Part shown: positions 51,769-63,039 of the stretch, piece by piece
Numbering within the stretch: position 1 is the stretch's first letter
Layout of the letters: every line of letters starts with the position of its first letter
From: Actinernus sp. WN-2022
Lineage: Eukaryota > Cnidaria > Anthozoa > Actiniaria > Actinernidae
Direction: 5' to 3'
Assembly (NCBI GenBank): GCA_030867875.1
Contig: JAOWCC010001589.1
Span: 81,553,537-81,617,536, forward strand
Length of the DNA stretch: 64,000 nt
Made by a program: the position numbers and the translations under genes
The notes under the pieces: generated by a model
Database searches by the model: none
Told to the model about the DNA's origin: nothing
What the model saw: only the letters and a program-made list of their open reading frames with translations

Positions 51769-52183
51769 CAGTACTTAACCGTTTATAAGAACCTAGGGTT
51801 TTCCAAGTTAGCCTAAACAGGTTCTTATATAAATGGTGCTTAGTGGAGTTTTAGGCTATTTAGGTTCTAAAACAGGTTCTTATTTTTATAAGAAAGATAT
51901 GATACCAGTGGCTGGAAGAAGGGCGGCATGTATATTAATTTAATGCCAAAACCGGCCTGGCCTTTGGACAGTATGTGATCATGACCCATTTTAGTAGATA
52001 TTTCAATTCTCAGTATCAGGCTAAATGTTGATTTAAGGGTTAGGTTAGGTTAGGGTTAGGTTAAATAAGAACCTGTTTCAAATTTTAGGCTAAATAGGTT
52101 CTTATGTAAAGGGGGTCTAAATTGATATTTTTAGGCGCTAACAGGTTCTTAAATTCTAGGTTCTTATAAGCGGGTAAGTACTG
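51769..52183 (+). mobile_element. TA-flanked MITE with repeated AACAGGTTCTTAT words
   Basis: Ends CAGTACTTAACCGTTTATAA (from 51769) and the complement at 52156-52183 agree over 28 bp with two mismatches. TA flanks both sides (51767-51768, 52184-52185), as in Tc1/mariner or pogo-type elements. AGGTTCTTAT-type words recur about seven times in both orientations, and a GGTTAGG/GGTTAGGG stretch lies at about 52034-52062. Confidence 0.82.
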
Positions 52184-52659
52184 TATCACACTTTCAGTGT
52201 AATGCTGTCTTTGCGGTGCAAATAAAGCTGTTGTTTTTCAGTCTTGCTTTGCTTTCTCTTCACTGGCCACATGCAAAAGACTTGGTGAATAGCATGACGT
52301 ATTGATGTAGTTTCTCAATAATTTCTTGAATTTTGAAATCAAAACGCCGTGAAATGTTGAATATTTCATACTGAATGTCAAATAGCTTCGTTGGCACAAG
52401 TAGGGTGCTGTAGTCAGTAGTGGCGCCGCCTTCCGCGCTCAAGTGCTGTTTCGACAATAAAAAGGTTGTTGAAAAGAATGTCGTGGAATGAAGTTTAAAA
52501 AAATTACTGACATGTAAATAGATTAAAAGTTATGAGTTTGCATTCTCGCTAATACGGATACCGTAGGCACCAGAAAAACATGTTCGCGTAAGAAGAAGAA
52601 GAAGTAAGTAACGTTAGCGCCAATCTTGTAGCGGACTATCGTTGCCATAGTCCAGGAGA

Positions 52660-53345
52660 GCCGGGGTGGCACGGTGGTTAACCGCTCGCGGTTGTGCTCG
52701 TAAAAGTAACATTTTATGCCACTGGCAGTGCTCCTATTTTTCTGAAATTGTGCCAGAAAGTATGCTAGTTTTTAAAAAATATATGATAATACTATCCGTC
52801 AAATATAAGAAACAAGTAAACAGTAAGCACGTGCTGTCAAACACTATCAAAATATCCAATACATATACTGAAAACCTGACAAAAATGATGTTGCTGCTTT
52901 CCGAATAATCTTTAAAAAAGGTGCTTGTATTGTAATATTGATATCATGCGATTCATGCTCCAAAAAACTGATGCCTTATTTTGGGCTCCAAAAGAATCAA
53001 AATAAATATGCTAGCAGTGCTTTTTTCAGAAAAATAAGAAATTGTGCTCGTAATGGCGAATTATGCCAAAGATTGTGCTAGGATAATCTGTCAAAGCCTA
53101 TCCGCGACGCCACGCGTGCGTTGAGTTTGTTGGTATCTCACCCTTGCTGTGAGGGTTCTTCTCTGGGTTCTCCGGTTTTCTTCCCTCGATCTGTGGTTTA
53201 CCCGGGTACTGACTTTGATCAGCCCCTATGGTTGTTTCAGGTCCGTAAAATTCATGGTCATGGTCAACTAACCGCCAAAACCGGGGATACTAGAACTACA
53301 GTTTTACGTCCTTATGCGAGAAGACGCGTGAAGATCTAACCGTTT
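52660..53345 (+). mobile_element. tRNA-derived SINE split by another insertion
   Basis: The head GGTGGCACGGTGGTTAACCG (A box near 52667-52677) stops at about 52692. The body resumes at about 53100 (CACGCGTGCGTTGAGTTTGT, then GTTCTTCTCTGGGTTCTCC) and ends near 53345 with ACGTCCTTATGCGAGAAG-like words shared with the 23991-24240 SINE. The inserted ~400 bp carry TTGTGCTCGTAA at both ends in direct orientation. Confidence 0.6.
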
Positions 53346-54265
53346 ACTGTTGGCACAGCACCGCCTGGGTCATTGGCCAAAAATTGGAAAAATACATTTT
53401 TCAACATTTTGAGCAAGTAACCTTGAGAAAAATCTGAGAAAAATCTGAGAAAAAATCAGGAACGGAAGCCATGTTGGATGGCAGGAACAATAGAATGTTG
53501 ATTTACTTTTTCACACAACATGGCTGGCATCACGTGATGGTGCAAAACCGGAAAAGTCAACTTGGGATCCCTGCGTATTTCGGTTAACTTTGTGACGTCA
53601 CTATTTTCTTTAAGATGGCGTACGTTACTACTGTAGATGAAGATGGACCAGCTAGCAATCCAAATAATCGGCGGACATCGGATAAAATATGAACTTCGCT
53701 TTCAGCTATCCACCCTCTCCGGTAAAAGTACAATGGTTGTGTACTCTTTTTACGACGGAATATGCTAAGCTAAACGCCATAGAGGATGTGCTGAACTTCT
53801 GCGTTTTTGGGTCGTCGGTTTTGAAGGTAAGTAAACTATAAAGACACAATTTGAATTTTAAACTGTAGGATTGCAGCTCTAAAATCGCGAAAGAACGAAA
53901 TCGCAATTCGTGATACCGTTTCGGGAAGTTCTAAAAAAACCTTGCTTCTGTTTCACGAAACAGCCAGCTGCAGCTTGAGAGTGAAATTGTCTCGATATTT
54001 TTTCAACAGGAGCAGGTCATGCGTAACCCCGGCCCTGTGCAGTGACTTATTCCGTTTGTACTCAGAGTTATTTTACAGACTGTTAAAACATCAACTGTAC
54101 TTAAAAAAAGGGCAATTTCGTGAGGAATGCCCTTATGGTTTGGACAGGATATTTGTTTCAGCTTGCCTATGATTGGAAAGCAATATCTTTAAAGACCCGT
54201 TGTTGGAATGTTGGTTTGGTTGACATGTAAAATTCGATCTAAAAACTGTCCTGAATGAACAGATA
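53346..54265. other. Non-coding stretch
   Basis: Contains GAGAAAAATCTGAGAAAAAT short repeats near 53430. ATGGCGTACGTTACTACTG at 53613 starts only a 25-codon frame. No gene is supported. Confidence 0.45.
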
Positions 54266-55289
54266 CAGTACATGTATGTTGCCCTAATTCCGGCCAGTTT
54301 TTGCATTTATCATTATAACTTATCTTGAATAAAAGCATCGATCAGGAAATTTCCCACGAGATTAGCTTATTCGTTCATTGACCCTATTGTAAAGTTTTGA
54401 TTAGTTTTTCTTCACGATTTAACCAAGTTATTTCTAAAAATATTGTTCAAATTGGTTCCCCTAATTCCGTTAGGGTTGCCCTAATTCCGGCCGATAAGAA
54501 TAAAGATGTGTACTTGAAGTTTTGGCGATATTTTCTCGGCTTACTTCAACTAGAAACTCCAGTGGCTGCTTGTCAAGATATTTGAGATGAAAAAATATGA
54601 ATCAAGATCCCTGTATTACAACAACTGCGCCCACGATGACAACTGCTGATTTGTTTGCTCAATCGCTCATCTTTGGATATTGCAAAATGGTTTGCATTGT
54701 CATTTTGAATGCGGTGGAGATCAGAGGGCTTTCATGCATTTCAGATATGCCCACTGTTTCTATGACCCTCAGTGTAACGAGAGTACGACAATAAACACGA
54801 CAAAAATGCTTGTTTACAGTTTAGTATGGGCTCCAAAATTAGAAACTATACCGCCATGCCGGAATTAGGCACACCAAACGAAAATATAGGCGGACTTTTA
54901 GTTGAAGTCGAACTCCGTAATTTGAAACCGTTCAGACTAATTTTCCTCTCAGAACTGAGGTAATCTTTAGAGTTTCATCTATGCCAAAAATCAACATTTC
55001 ACATACCCTACTTTGCGAGAAAACGCTTCTGTTGCTTTATTACCCAATTCAAAGTACAGTCAAAAGACACACTTGGAGAAATTGAGACTCGACTTACCTT
55101 TACAAAAGCTTGGATTTCCCCCCCTAAAAAGACGACAGGACGCACACAACAATAGTTTACGAAAGCACACTAATCATTAATTTATCGGATTGTGTCGTTT
55201 GTTATTTATTTATAGTTTACGGAGAATAAACAAGTTTCAAAGACAAAGTGGCTGGAATTGGGACCGGCCGGAATTAGGGCAACATACTG
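54266..55289 (+). mobile_element. TA-flanked non-autonomous DNA transposon
   Basis: The left end CAGTACATGTATGTTGCCC and CTAATTCCGGCC pair with the right end GGCCGGAATTAGGGCAAC and ATACTG, apart from a 6-bp insertion in the left end. TA lies on both sides (54264-54265, 55290-55291). CCTAATTCCG words occur again inside at about 54462 and 54482 and inverted near 54863. The ORFs inside are short and I see no transposase. A pogo/Tigger-like origin is a guess. Confidence 0.75.
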
Positions 55290-55965
55290 TACAGGTAAAC
55301 AACTACTATGGAAAGATAAATAATTTATCTAAGTACAATGTATGTAGACATGAAGGTTATAGCGATACTTTGTGTTGATAAACATTGCAATTGTTATGCT
55401 AATGTACAACCATGATTTAAAAAGGCTGCTTTGTGTCAGTAACCAATGGATCTCTGGTTGGCACATTAATGTGTCTATTTTTGGGAAGCATTCTCAAAAT
55501 ATTTAATTCACCTCTACAAACAATGGACTCGATTCATTTTACCGTTACATCACAAATTATTAGATTAGTAGTCATACAGCCAGCACATGTCTTCAGATAC
55601 TTTGGGGTGCTACTATAGAGCACAGTGCTGACCTTAGTGCTTATCGTATTATTAGACTTGAAAGTTCTTAGTGCTTATCGTAGTATTACACTGGTAGTTT
55701 TCTTCTTTTTTTTGTGCCCACCCACCCTCCCAGCGGGTCGAGGTTTTCGTGGATTGTAATTCTTTATTGTCTAGATATTTTGAGTTCCTTTACCATTAAA
55801 CCTCTCCTTGTGCCAAACAATGGGTTTCTTTGTCTTTCTGATTAATATAACACTTTGTGTTACGTCTGGTCATAAAAGGGGAATTACAATATATGACATG
55901 GCAGTAAGTATTGCTATACTTATACTATTTCAGAGCTGAAATTACAGGTACAACTTTGGAGTTTT
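55290..55965. other. Non-coding stretch
   Basis: No gene or element ends recognised. AGTGCTTATCGTA(T/G)TATTA occurs twice at about 55638 and 55670. Confidence 0.4.
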
Positions 55966-55969
55966 CTAT

Positions 55970-56070
55970 GCAATACAATACAATAACCTTTATTTAAACT
56001 CGAATTGAAAAGTAGCAAATACATGCTATAATCTTCGAGAAAAAAAAACATTATATGACTGAATAATTAA
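55970..56070 (-). mobile_element. Retroposon 3' tail, minus orientation
   Basis: CAATACAATACAATAACC followed by TTTATTTAAACTCGAATTG is the complement of an AATAAAGG(TTATTGT)n end. Body not recognised. Confidence 0.4.
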
Positions 56071-56339
56071 AATTATCATAAAATTATGACCCGTATGGCC
56101 CCATGCATGATTTCCTTTCAAAACCATTTTCAAAAGTCACATGATGAGGGCTGGACGTGTATGACATGAGCGGGCCGGAAAAAGCTGTCTGGCCCTGCAC
56201 AAATTTTTCTTGCTGTTTTGCGGTTTGATCTACAAAAAAAATATGATCATATGATAAAAAAACCTATAGCGATACTTACTGTGATGTAACAATTGGGAAT
56301 CTCTTCTAGATAATTCGTCTGTTGACAATTCCGTAAACG

Positions 56340-58318
56340 AGATGCAGTCCACTATATACTATTATGATGGATCAATGCTTCCCGGTGAAAACAGTCTCCA
56401 TGTCCTGTAGGGATCCCTATTGTATGAGTCCACTACTCAAGCTATTACTCAAGAAAATAACTAAATTAATGAAGCAGCAAAAATGTGCTGACATTGAACT
56501 TCTTAACAACCGAATTTCCAAGATGATTATTGCAAACAGAACGGGTCTTAAGTCTGATGGGATTGGATCTAAAAGATGGTGGAGGAAAATTGACTTAATG
56601 TCAAAGAGAAAAGAAACAGTGCAACCCACTCTCGATCAAAGCTTCGTCAATAAACTAAATAACTATTTTGCTGACATCTGTCACGACGCTAACTACACCG
56701 AACCCACCCCAATGATTATCGATCAAGATGCTTCCGTTCCTGAGCTCAATGAGACCCAAGTGCAATTCGCACTATTGAAAGTTGAAAGAACGGCTACCGG
56801 ACCTGACAACATTCCTTACTGGGTTTGGAAAGATTACGCAGACGTTTTTGCACCGGCGATTAAAAAGCAATCTGGAACTTACATGTATCTCTGAAAACCT
56901 GCACTTGGCCAAGCTCCTGGAAGGAAGCTAATATCAGCCCCTTTATAGCAAAGATTGAAGCACCCATAAAGTGTCCTGACTATAGGGGAATTAATATCAC
57001 TCCTGTAATCGCAAGGATCTTTGAGCGGGTTGTATATAATAACTATGCTAAAGAGAATGTTGAAGCTAACCTGTCTAAGTTGCAATTTGCATATCGCATA
57101 TCGCACTGGAGGGAACTGCACAGATGCCCTTATTAGGATGCAGCATTTCACGCTGAAAGGCCTTGATAACACTGACACTTAGCTGTTAGATTATTCACTA
57201 TGGACTTTGCTAAGGCATTTGATAGTGTCAAACATTGCATACTAAGTGCTAAATTAAAGAATTGGCCCGATTTAAATCCTTTTATTGTTAATTGGTATAT
57301 AAGTTTTTTACAAAAACGCAAACAAAGAGTCATACATCAAGGAATGACATGTGAATGGAAATACATCAACAAAGGCACAATCCAGGGTAGCGTCAGTGGT
57401 CTGTATCTCTCTAATATGTTTATGAATGATCTGGAAATTAGTAATGACAACAAGACGACAGCGTTAGATAAATATGCAGATGATTCGAACTTACAGATTA
57501 TCATAAGTACATGTAAGACTGCGCCAGATGTATCAGTTCTCACGATCAATCACTTTATGAACTGGACAAACTCAAATGATATGTCTTGTAATCCAACTAA
57601 ATGTAAATTAATAAGAAAGGACACTTATCTCACTTTAATAATATTCCTAACGTACAATATGATGCATTGAAGATACTTGGAGTAATCTTTCAGTCAGACA
57701 GTAAATTTTCAAAGCATGTCACTGTTAAACTCAAAGAAGCAAATAAGTGCCTTTTTATTATTAGAACTCTTCGAAAGGAAGGGTGTAGCCAAAAGGAACT
57801 CTACCATCTCTTTAAATCACTCATCCTACCTAAATTAACTTATGGTTTATCTGTCTATGGCTCTAGTGAATCCGACCTTACCACAGTACAGCGCTTTCTT
57901 AAAAGATGCCATAAGAGAAAGTACTCTTCAGAGCTTATTATTAACATTCATTATCTTTTAGAGAAAAGTGACCGACACATTTTTAATAAAGTTAACTCTA
58001 TTTCTAATCATCCATTACGATCACTGTTGCCTACGGTTAAGCAGTCCTCTCGAAGGCTTAGAAAACAAACCGCTGTATATCCTAAAGTTAACACAGAGCA
58101 TTTTAAAGGCAGTTTTGTAAATACATGTAGATTTTTTTTTTAGTATAACCTAGTTTCTTAATTCAAGTCTTGTCCTACATGTATTTTATATATCTACATG
58201 TATGTATGATTTTACAATAGCTTTTAATATTACCTTCTTATCTCCACTTACATTTTGTAACATCTGATATGTACAATATCAATGTATAATAAAGACATAC
58301 TATTATTATTATTATTAT
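56340..58318 (+). pseudogene. Non-LTR retrotransposon with reverse transcriptase and (ATT)n tail
   Basis: The order is linker (RWWRKIDLMSKRKET at about 56575), RT N-terminal block RTATGPDNIPYWVWKD, then frame breaks around 56880-57190. After those come [49 protein letters not shown] and [13 protein letters not shown]. The C-terminal domain is ILGVIFQSDSKFSKHV, LFIIRTLRKEG and LPKLTYGLSVYGS. After the stop near 58143 a short 3' UTR ends AATAAAGACATACT then (ATT)n at 58299-58318. Several shifts and stops make it dead. The endonuclease is missing, so it is 5' truncated. Same family as 50240-51640. Confidence 0.85.
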
Positions 58319-59020
58319 GTCAGACAGGCCAGTCACGCCACATTTGTTGTATTCTGTGGTTGGCAGAAATGAAGTGTGATCTCAGTCAGTTGCTTAAAAT
58401 GTCACAGGTCAGTGCTTATTCATCACCAAATTACTTTCTTGTTCTTCCAAAATGCAAGCAAACCCTTTCATCGAAGCTTATTATGCTCTTAACTTATAAG
58501 TCTTAAAAAAGAATTAGGATATGGAAGCAGAATTGAGACTACATGTAGCTGTATTTCATGAGGCCCAAATCGCTAGAAGCCATACAAGTCATACAAACAC
58601 GTGGGGTTTTTTTGCCAACCACATTATAATTATTATATGCAAATATATAAATGACGTTGAAGTGTTTACAAACAATAAGTATTGCTATAGATCGTTTTCA
58701 CGTGACGTCATCAAAATTCTAAAATCTAAACTAAAGGATCTATAACCCTGTTCTTTTAATGTGATTTAGGTATCGGTATACTCTGACAGTATTCTTTGAA
58801 AAGTTTACGTCTATAAGGTGAATCGCTATTGAGTTAGAGTATTTTTAATTTTGTGACAGCCCAGCTCAGCGTGTTTCCTAAATGTCATGGAAACCAATAT
58901 ATTTCTGCCAATTTAAAATGTTAGACTTGATTTAACCTTAAAAGTGATATCTAAAGTGTTTTGAAGCGAATGCTAATCATATTGCTGTGAAAAACAGTTT
59001 TATTGGTAGAGTACGTTTTC
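58319..59020. other. Non-coding stretch
   Basis: No supported gene. Short frames only. Confidence 0.4.
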
Positions 59021-59065
59021 GGCCGCCATCTTGGTGTACCAAAGAGGTACACCAACATGGCCGCC
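59021..59065 (+). mobile_element. Hairpin core with paired GCCGCCATCTTG sites, copy 2
   Basis: GGCCGCCATCTTGGTGTACC (59021-59040) and GGTACACCAACATGGCCGCC (59046-59065) are inverse with two mismatches around a five-base loop. Matches 35355-35393. Confidence 0.65.
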
Positions 59066-59241
59066 GCATACAAATTACACTAAATTGTTTGAAAATTATT
59101 TGTCCGACAGCTCAATTACGAAGTACTCTTACTAGGTCATTTACATATTGTTATCTCCTCTATAGATAATATTAAAAATATTTTACTAATATCATTTTTT
59201 TTCTTGAAGAATTTTTTTTGTGAAGTCAGTGAAAACGATCC

Positions 59242-59355
59242 ATTGACTGAGTTAGGTTGGGCCGGAAGGGAAAATATTTGGCTCTCGGTCATTTTGCCTG
59301 TATGTCATGACCTCAAGCCAAATATTTTCCCATCCGGCCCTCCCACTCAGTCAAT
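59242..59355 (+). repeat. Foldback with ~40-bp arms
   Basis: ATTGACTGAGTTAGGTTGGG and GGAAAATATTTGGC on the left pair with GCCAAATATTTTCC and CCCTCCCACTCAGTCAAT on the right, around a 35-bp loop. A minimal inverted-repeat element. Confidence 0.7.
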
Positions 59356-59385
59356 AAGTACCTAGTATGTTACATAATAAATATA

Positions 59386-60269
59386 CTGTAAAGACCTGTA
59401 TAAGCTGCACCTTTTTACCCAATATCGGGGGTGCAGCTTATCGGGAACACCTAGAAAGGAGACCCAACATTAACGTAATATTAACATATATTTACATATC
59501 ATAAACCTGAATGAAGCTTTTATTATGCAACGGTGCGTATATTACAATCAGGTTCAAATCGCATCCGATCGTGTAATATACATGTAGCAATTTAAGCATA
59601 AATCATTGAAAAGAGAAATGCAATTTGAAAGAATTAAAGATAACTCTTCTAAGACCTACCTACATTTAAGTCTTAACATATTAGAATTTTGTGAATATTT
59701 AAATGTGATTAAGCTTATTTACCTTCCAAAACACGCTGATTCGCAGCGCTTGTCAATGTCAAAGCATGCATCTAAACAACCAGGCATTCTTCGCAATTTT
59801 ACACGTGGGAGATTGGCACTAGTTAATGAAAATCCAAGATGGCAGACCTCAGACCTACTCGTGTAAGTATAGTTTCACCAGAAAACCTTTCTTGCTCTAG
59901 CGATTAAAGGAAAGCGGTTCCTTGGAATTGTTGTTAGTTAATGGGGGAATAAACATGGAAGAATTCAGGAGTGATTTAAATGTAAAGACTGCAGGTTAAA
60001 ACATACACAAGAAATGACAAGGCAAGTTGTAACCATATTCGATCGAATTAATATTTATGATAATCTGATGAAGTTTTTCTTCAAATACGAGCGTTTATGA
60101 ACTTCAACAAAATATTCTTTTTTTTTTAGAAGTTTGGCATCAAGTACAGGCGTTTATGAACTCAGACAAAAGATTTTATAATATTTATTTTTATTGTTCA
60201 AAAAAAACGTTTTTCCCCTAAATTCAAGCTTCAAAACTTGGGGTGCGGCTTATACACAAGTCTTTACGG
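59386..60269 (+). mobile_element. Non-autonomous TIR element with GCAGCTTAT hairpins
   Basis: CTGTAAAGACCTGTATAAGC and TGCACC at the left pair with the complement of GGTGCGGCTTATACACAAG and TCTTTACGG at the right (about 27 bp, few mismatches). The left end also contains ATAAGCTGCACC...GGGTGCAGCTTAT as a local hairpin. A diverged repeat of the right-end region (CAAGCTT, AGTGCAGCTTAT) follows at about 60440-60512. Confidence 0.68.
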
Positions 60270-60512
60270 CACATATAAGCTATGTACATGTATAACCTAC
60301 CATAAAAATTATGTATAATCATTTTCAAAAATATTATTTATTATTTACAAAATGAGCAGCAGTCAGTAGTGACATTTCGTTTCCTCATTTTCTCCAGTTT
60401 GAAAGTCCAATGAAGGTTACAATGTACATTTGATATTCTTCCAAAAAAAAACTTTTTCCTAAACTCAAGCTTCTAAACTCAGAGTGCAGCTTATCTGTGA
60501 GTATTTATGGAG

Positions 60513-61520
60513 TCTAAAATGTGGAATTTTCAGGTTTGACTGGTGGCTCAGAAATGCAGTGTCAGTTTATGAGATGGTATGACATACATGTATATAGGTG
60601 GCAAGTTTACTTTCAGAATGACAGAAGAAAGAAATTAGGTTTATCGTATGGCTTTCCAGAGGCTCTACCACCCTCTAAAGCTCATTAATGGTTTTAGACT
60701 GGACTAAATGACATTTAGACAGGGTTTAATGTCCAGGGGATACCAGGGTCTCTGTGGTGATGTTCACGCTACCCTGGGTCGGAGTCTCTGTCATCTGGGA
60801 CTCTTAGCTTATTGTTATTGCTTGTTGTTCTGTATTTGGTTCTCAGGTGCTCGTTGCAATCGGCCATGCTGCTTTCCCCTCCCTCCCTTCCCTGTTTCCT
60901 TTGTCCTCTTTTATGTGTGACCCAGTGCTCTGGGCTGATTGGTTGTCAAGGTATACTGGCAACCATGCTCACAAGCACTGACCCTGCACTCAGCTCTGGG
61001 CACTGAACCTCCAACTAAGTTTTATCATCATTTAGGACTGATGGGTGTCTGTTGTTTATTGAGGAGCTGGTTTATTTAACAACAAGTTTTATTTTCATGC
61101 AAATAAATATCCTTAGAAAACCCTCTCCCCACGATAGAGACGTCTGGGCAACAAGCTGGAAAATTCCATACTGATGATGTTGCAGATAGCAACTAATTTA
61201 TGCATCATTATATCATGGCTATCTCAGAAACCGAAGAGGCAAGAGGCGAACTAAGAGTTGTTGACTATGAGTTTGTTGTCATTGCCCCTACAACGTAGAG
61301 CACTGATTTGGACCCAAGCCATTGCTTTAAAGTGCCAAAAACACATCCTAATACATGTAGGTTTAGCAGGGGAAAAAGATCACCAACTGCAGAATTTCAA
61401 GGATTTCATTGAATAATTTTTTCATGTGTCTCAAAGCAGAAACACAACAGAAAAACCCAGTGAAATCCTCTCACAATGCCTACTAAAAGCAAGCCAAGTA
61501 CTTTTCAGCTGTCCTCAGAC
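60513..61520. other. Non-coding stretch
   Basis: Short frames only; no domain or element end recognised. Confidence 0.45.
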
Positions 61521-61836
61521 TTAAAGGAGCAGTGTCACGATTCTGATTGGTTGTTATAGACAATGGCAAAATCACGCTATGTCACGCGCCGCTGCAAATT
61601 TCTCTTTCGATTGAAATAAATAAAATGCTGCTTTATAAAAATATAACATCAAACCTAACCATATAATACTGAAGTATAGTTTTAAAGCAATTTTGGCTCG
61701 AGATATTGTGCAAATACGCCGATGCAAGCGGATTACTCACAGACTTCTACTTCTGTCACATCTTTTGATTTCTTGTCCGCCTGACACATTTTCAAAACTT
61801 TGGGCATGAATACTAATCGTGACACTGCTCCTTTAA
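61521..61836 (+). mobile_element. TTAA-type MITE with perfect 22-bp ends
   Basis: TTAAAGGAGCAGTGTCACGA (from 61521, 22 bp with the next TT) has its exact inverse complement at 61815-61836, with TTAA outermost on both sides. The ends resemble those at 6489 and 8210 (TTAAAGGxGCxGTxTCAC). It interrupts a minus-strand open frame: left and right host sequence meet at ATCATTAAGTCTGAG. Confidence 0.88.
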
Positions 61837-61960
61837 TGATGCCCTCTAGCTCTCTTACAGTGGCTTTTTTGTCCAAAATTAGAGCAGATTTAATTGGAAA
61901 CCCTATAGAAGAAGCCATACCTACAGGTCCGCAGAATACTTCCGAATGAAATTGTGGGGA
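61837..61960 (-). pseudogene. Short coding-like frame disrupted by the TTAA MITE
   Basis: Minus-strand reading from upstream of 61918 gives SEVFCGPVGMASSIGFPIKS and then DKKATVRELEGIIK, at which point the MITE begins. Across the insertion site the frame would end a few codons later. I do not recognise the product; it may be an exon end or an old element. Confidence 0.25.
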
Positions 61961-62522
61961 AAGTTTGAGCCCTTGGCTTAAAACGTCAGCAGTATTTAAC
62001 TACCGTGGGCTATAGCCACACTTGAACTTAGGGGAGGGTTGAGTTAGCACTCTGGATTTCACCAATTAGCAGGTAACAAAATGGGTGGGGTACTTGAACC
62101 GAGTCAGTAAAACTAATTCAATTAATAACTAGTCAAAGTGAGCATTATTTTCCAAAAGAACAGATCAAATTTAGCTACATGTAGTCTGAAAAACTTTCAA
62201 TTGGTGAACTTTGGCTCAAAATTGACAATGCTAGAAGGCATAAAATATGTCAATTTTCCCATACAAACTCTTATTTTTTAACATTGTCACTCCAAACCAT
62301 ACATTCATTGTAAAATTTTGGAGGGAGAAAGAAAGTTAAATTGCTTATAATTCAGACAAGATTCACTTCAATCACGTCAAACTTAGCACACATGCTAATT
62401 TCAACATGCTCTATCATGTCATTTTAGAATTAGAGTAATTCTGATAAACTCGGTCCCAGTCCCCTGCTTGTTTTGTTACCGGCCAATAGCTGTTATTACG
62501 GCTGAGCCAAATACCATGAAAC

Positions 62523-63010
62523 GGTCAGCGGTTTCACCCATCTTATCGGGTCATCGACTCGTTTGAGGCTGTTTCAGCTTTGAACTTGTTTGAGTGAAAT
62601 TTTCCATGAAATATCCTCGTTTTACTCTGCTTTATCATTCCTTTCTCTTCATTCGATGCACTATATAGTAGCGATTGTAAGACGCTGAGTGGCCTAAGGA
62701 TGGACTAACCGATTTTATAAGGCTGAATGCGAAGAGGAGTTGCATGTACATGTAGTTGTGTGAGTTGTTGACTTTACGGAACCCAAGAAGCTTCTGAAGA
62801 CAAGGCTTGTAAAAAATTATGTTGAATCGCTCCAGTGGCCAAGGACAGACATGGCTTAACATTTATTCTTGCTTTTCTTTAGAAAATAATAGTTTAGGGC
62901 ATCATCTTCTTGGTGATCTCCGTTTAACGTGACTCCATCTCTGTACCATTTTGAAATTGTTGACCCGAAAGCCTCGTTTTCATGAGGGCTGATGGGTGAA
63001 ACCGCTGACC
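62523..63010 (+). mobile_element. MITE with 20-bp TIRs
   Basis: GGTCAGCGGTTTCACCCATC (62523-62542) and its exact inverse complement (62991-63010). The interior is non-coding. Target-site duplication not identified. Confidence 0.72.
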
Positions 63011-63039
63011 ATTTGCTTATAATTCAATTAAGATGTCAC

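Noticed and set aside
53613..53690. Start of a gene at ATGGCGTACGTT
   Set aside because: The frame stops after 25 codons and no donor keeps it open.
60708..61006. Small secreted-protein-like frames
   Set aside because: Short, overlapping in different frames, no acceptor or donor context and no recognisable domain.
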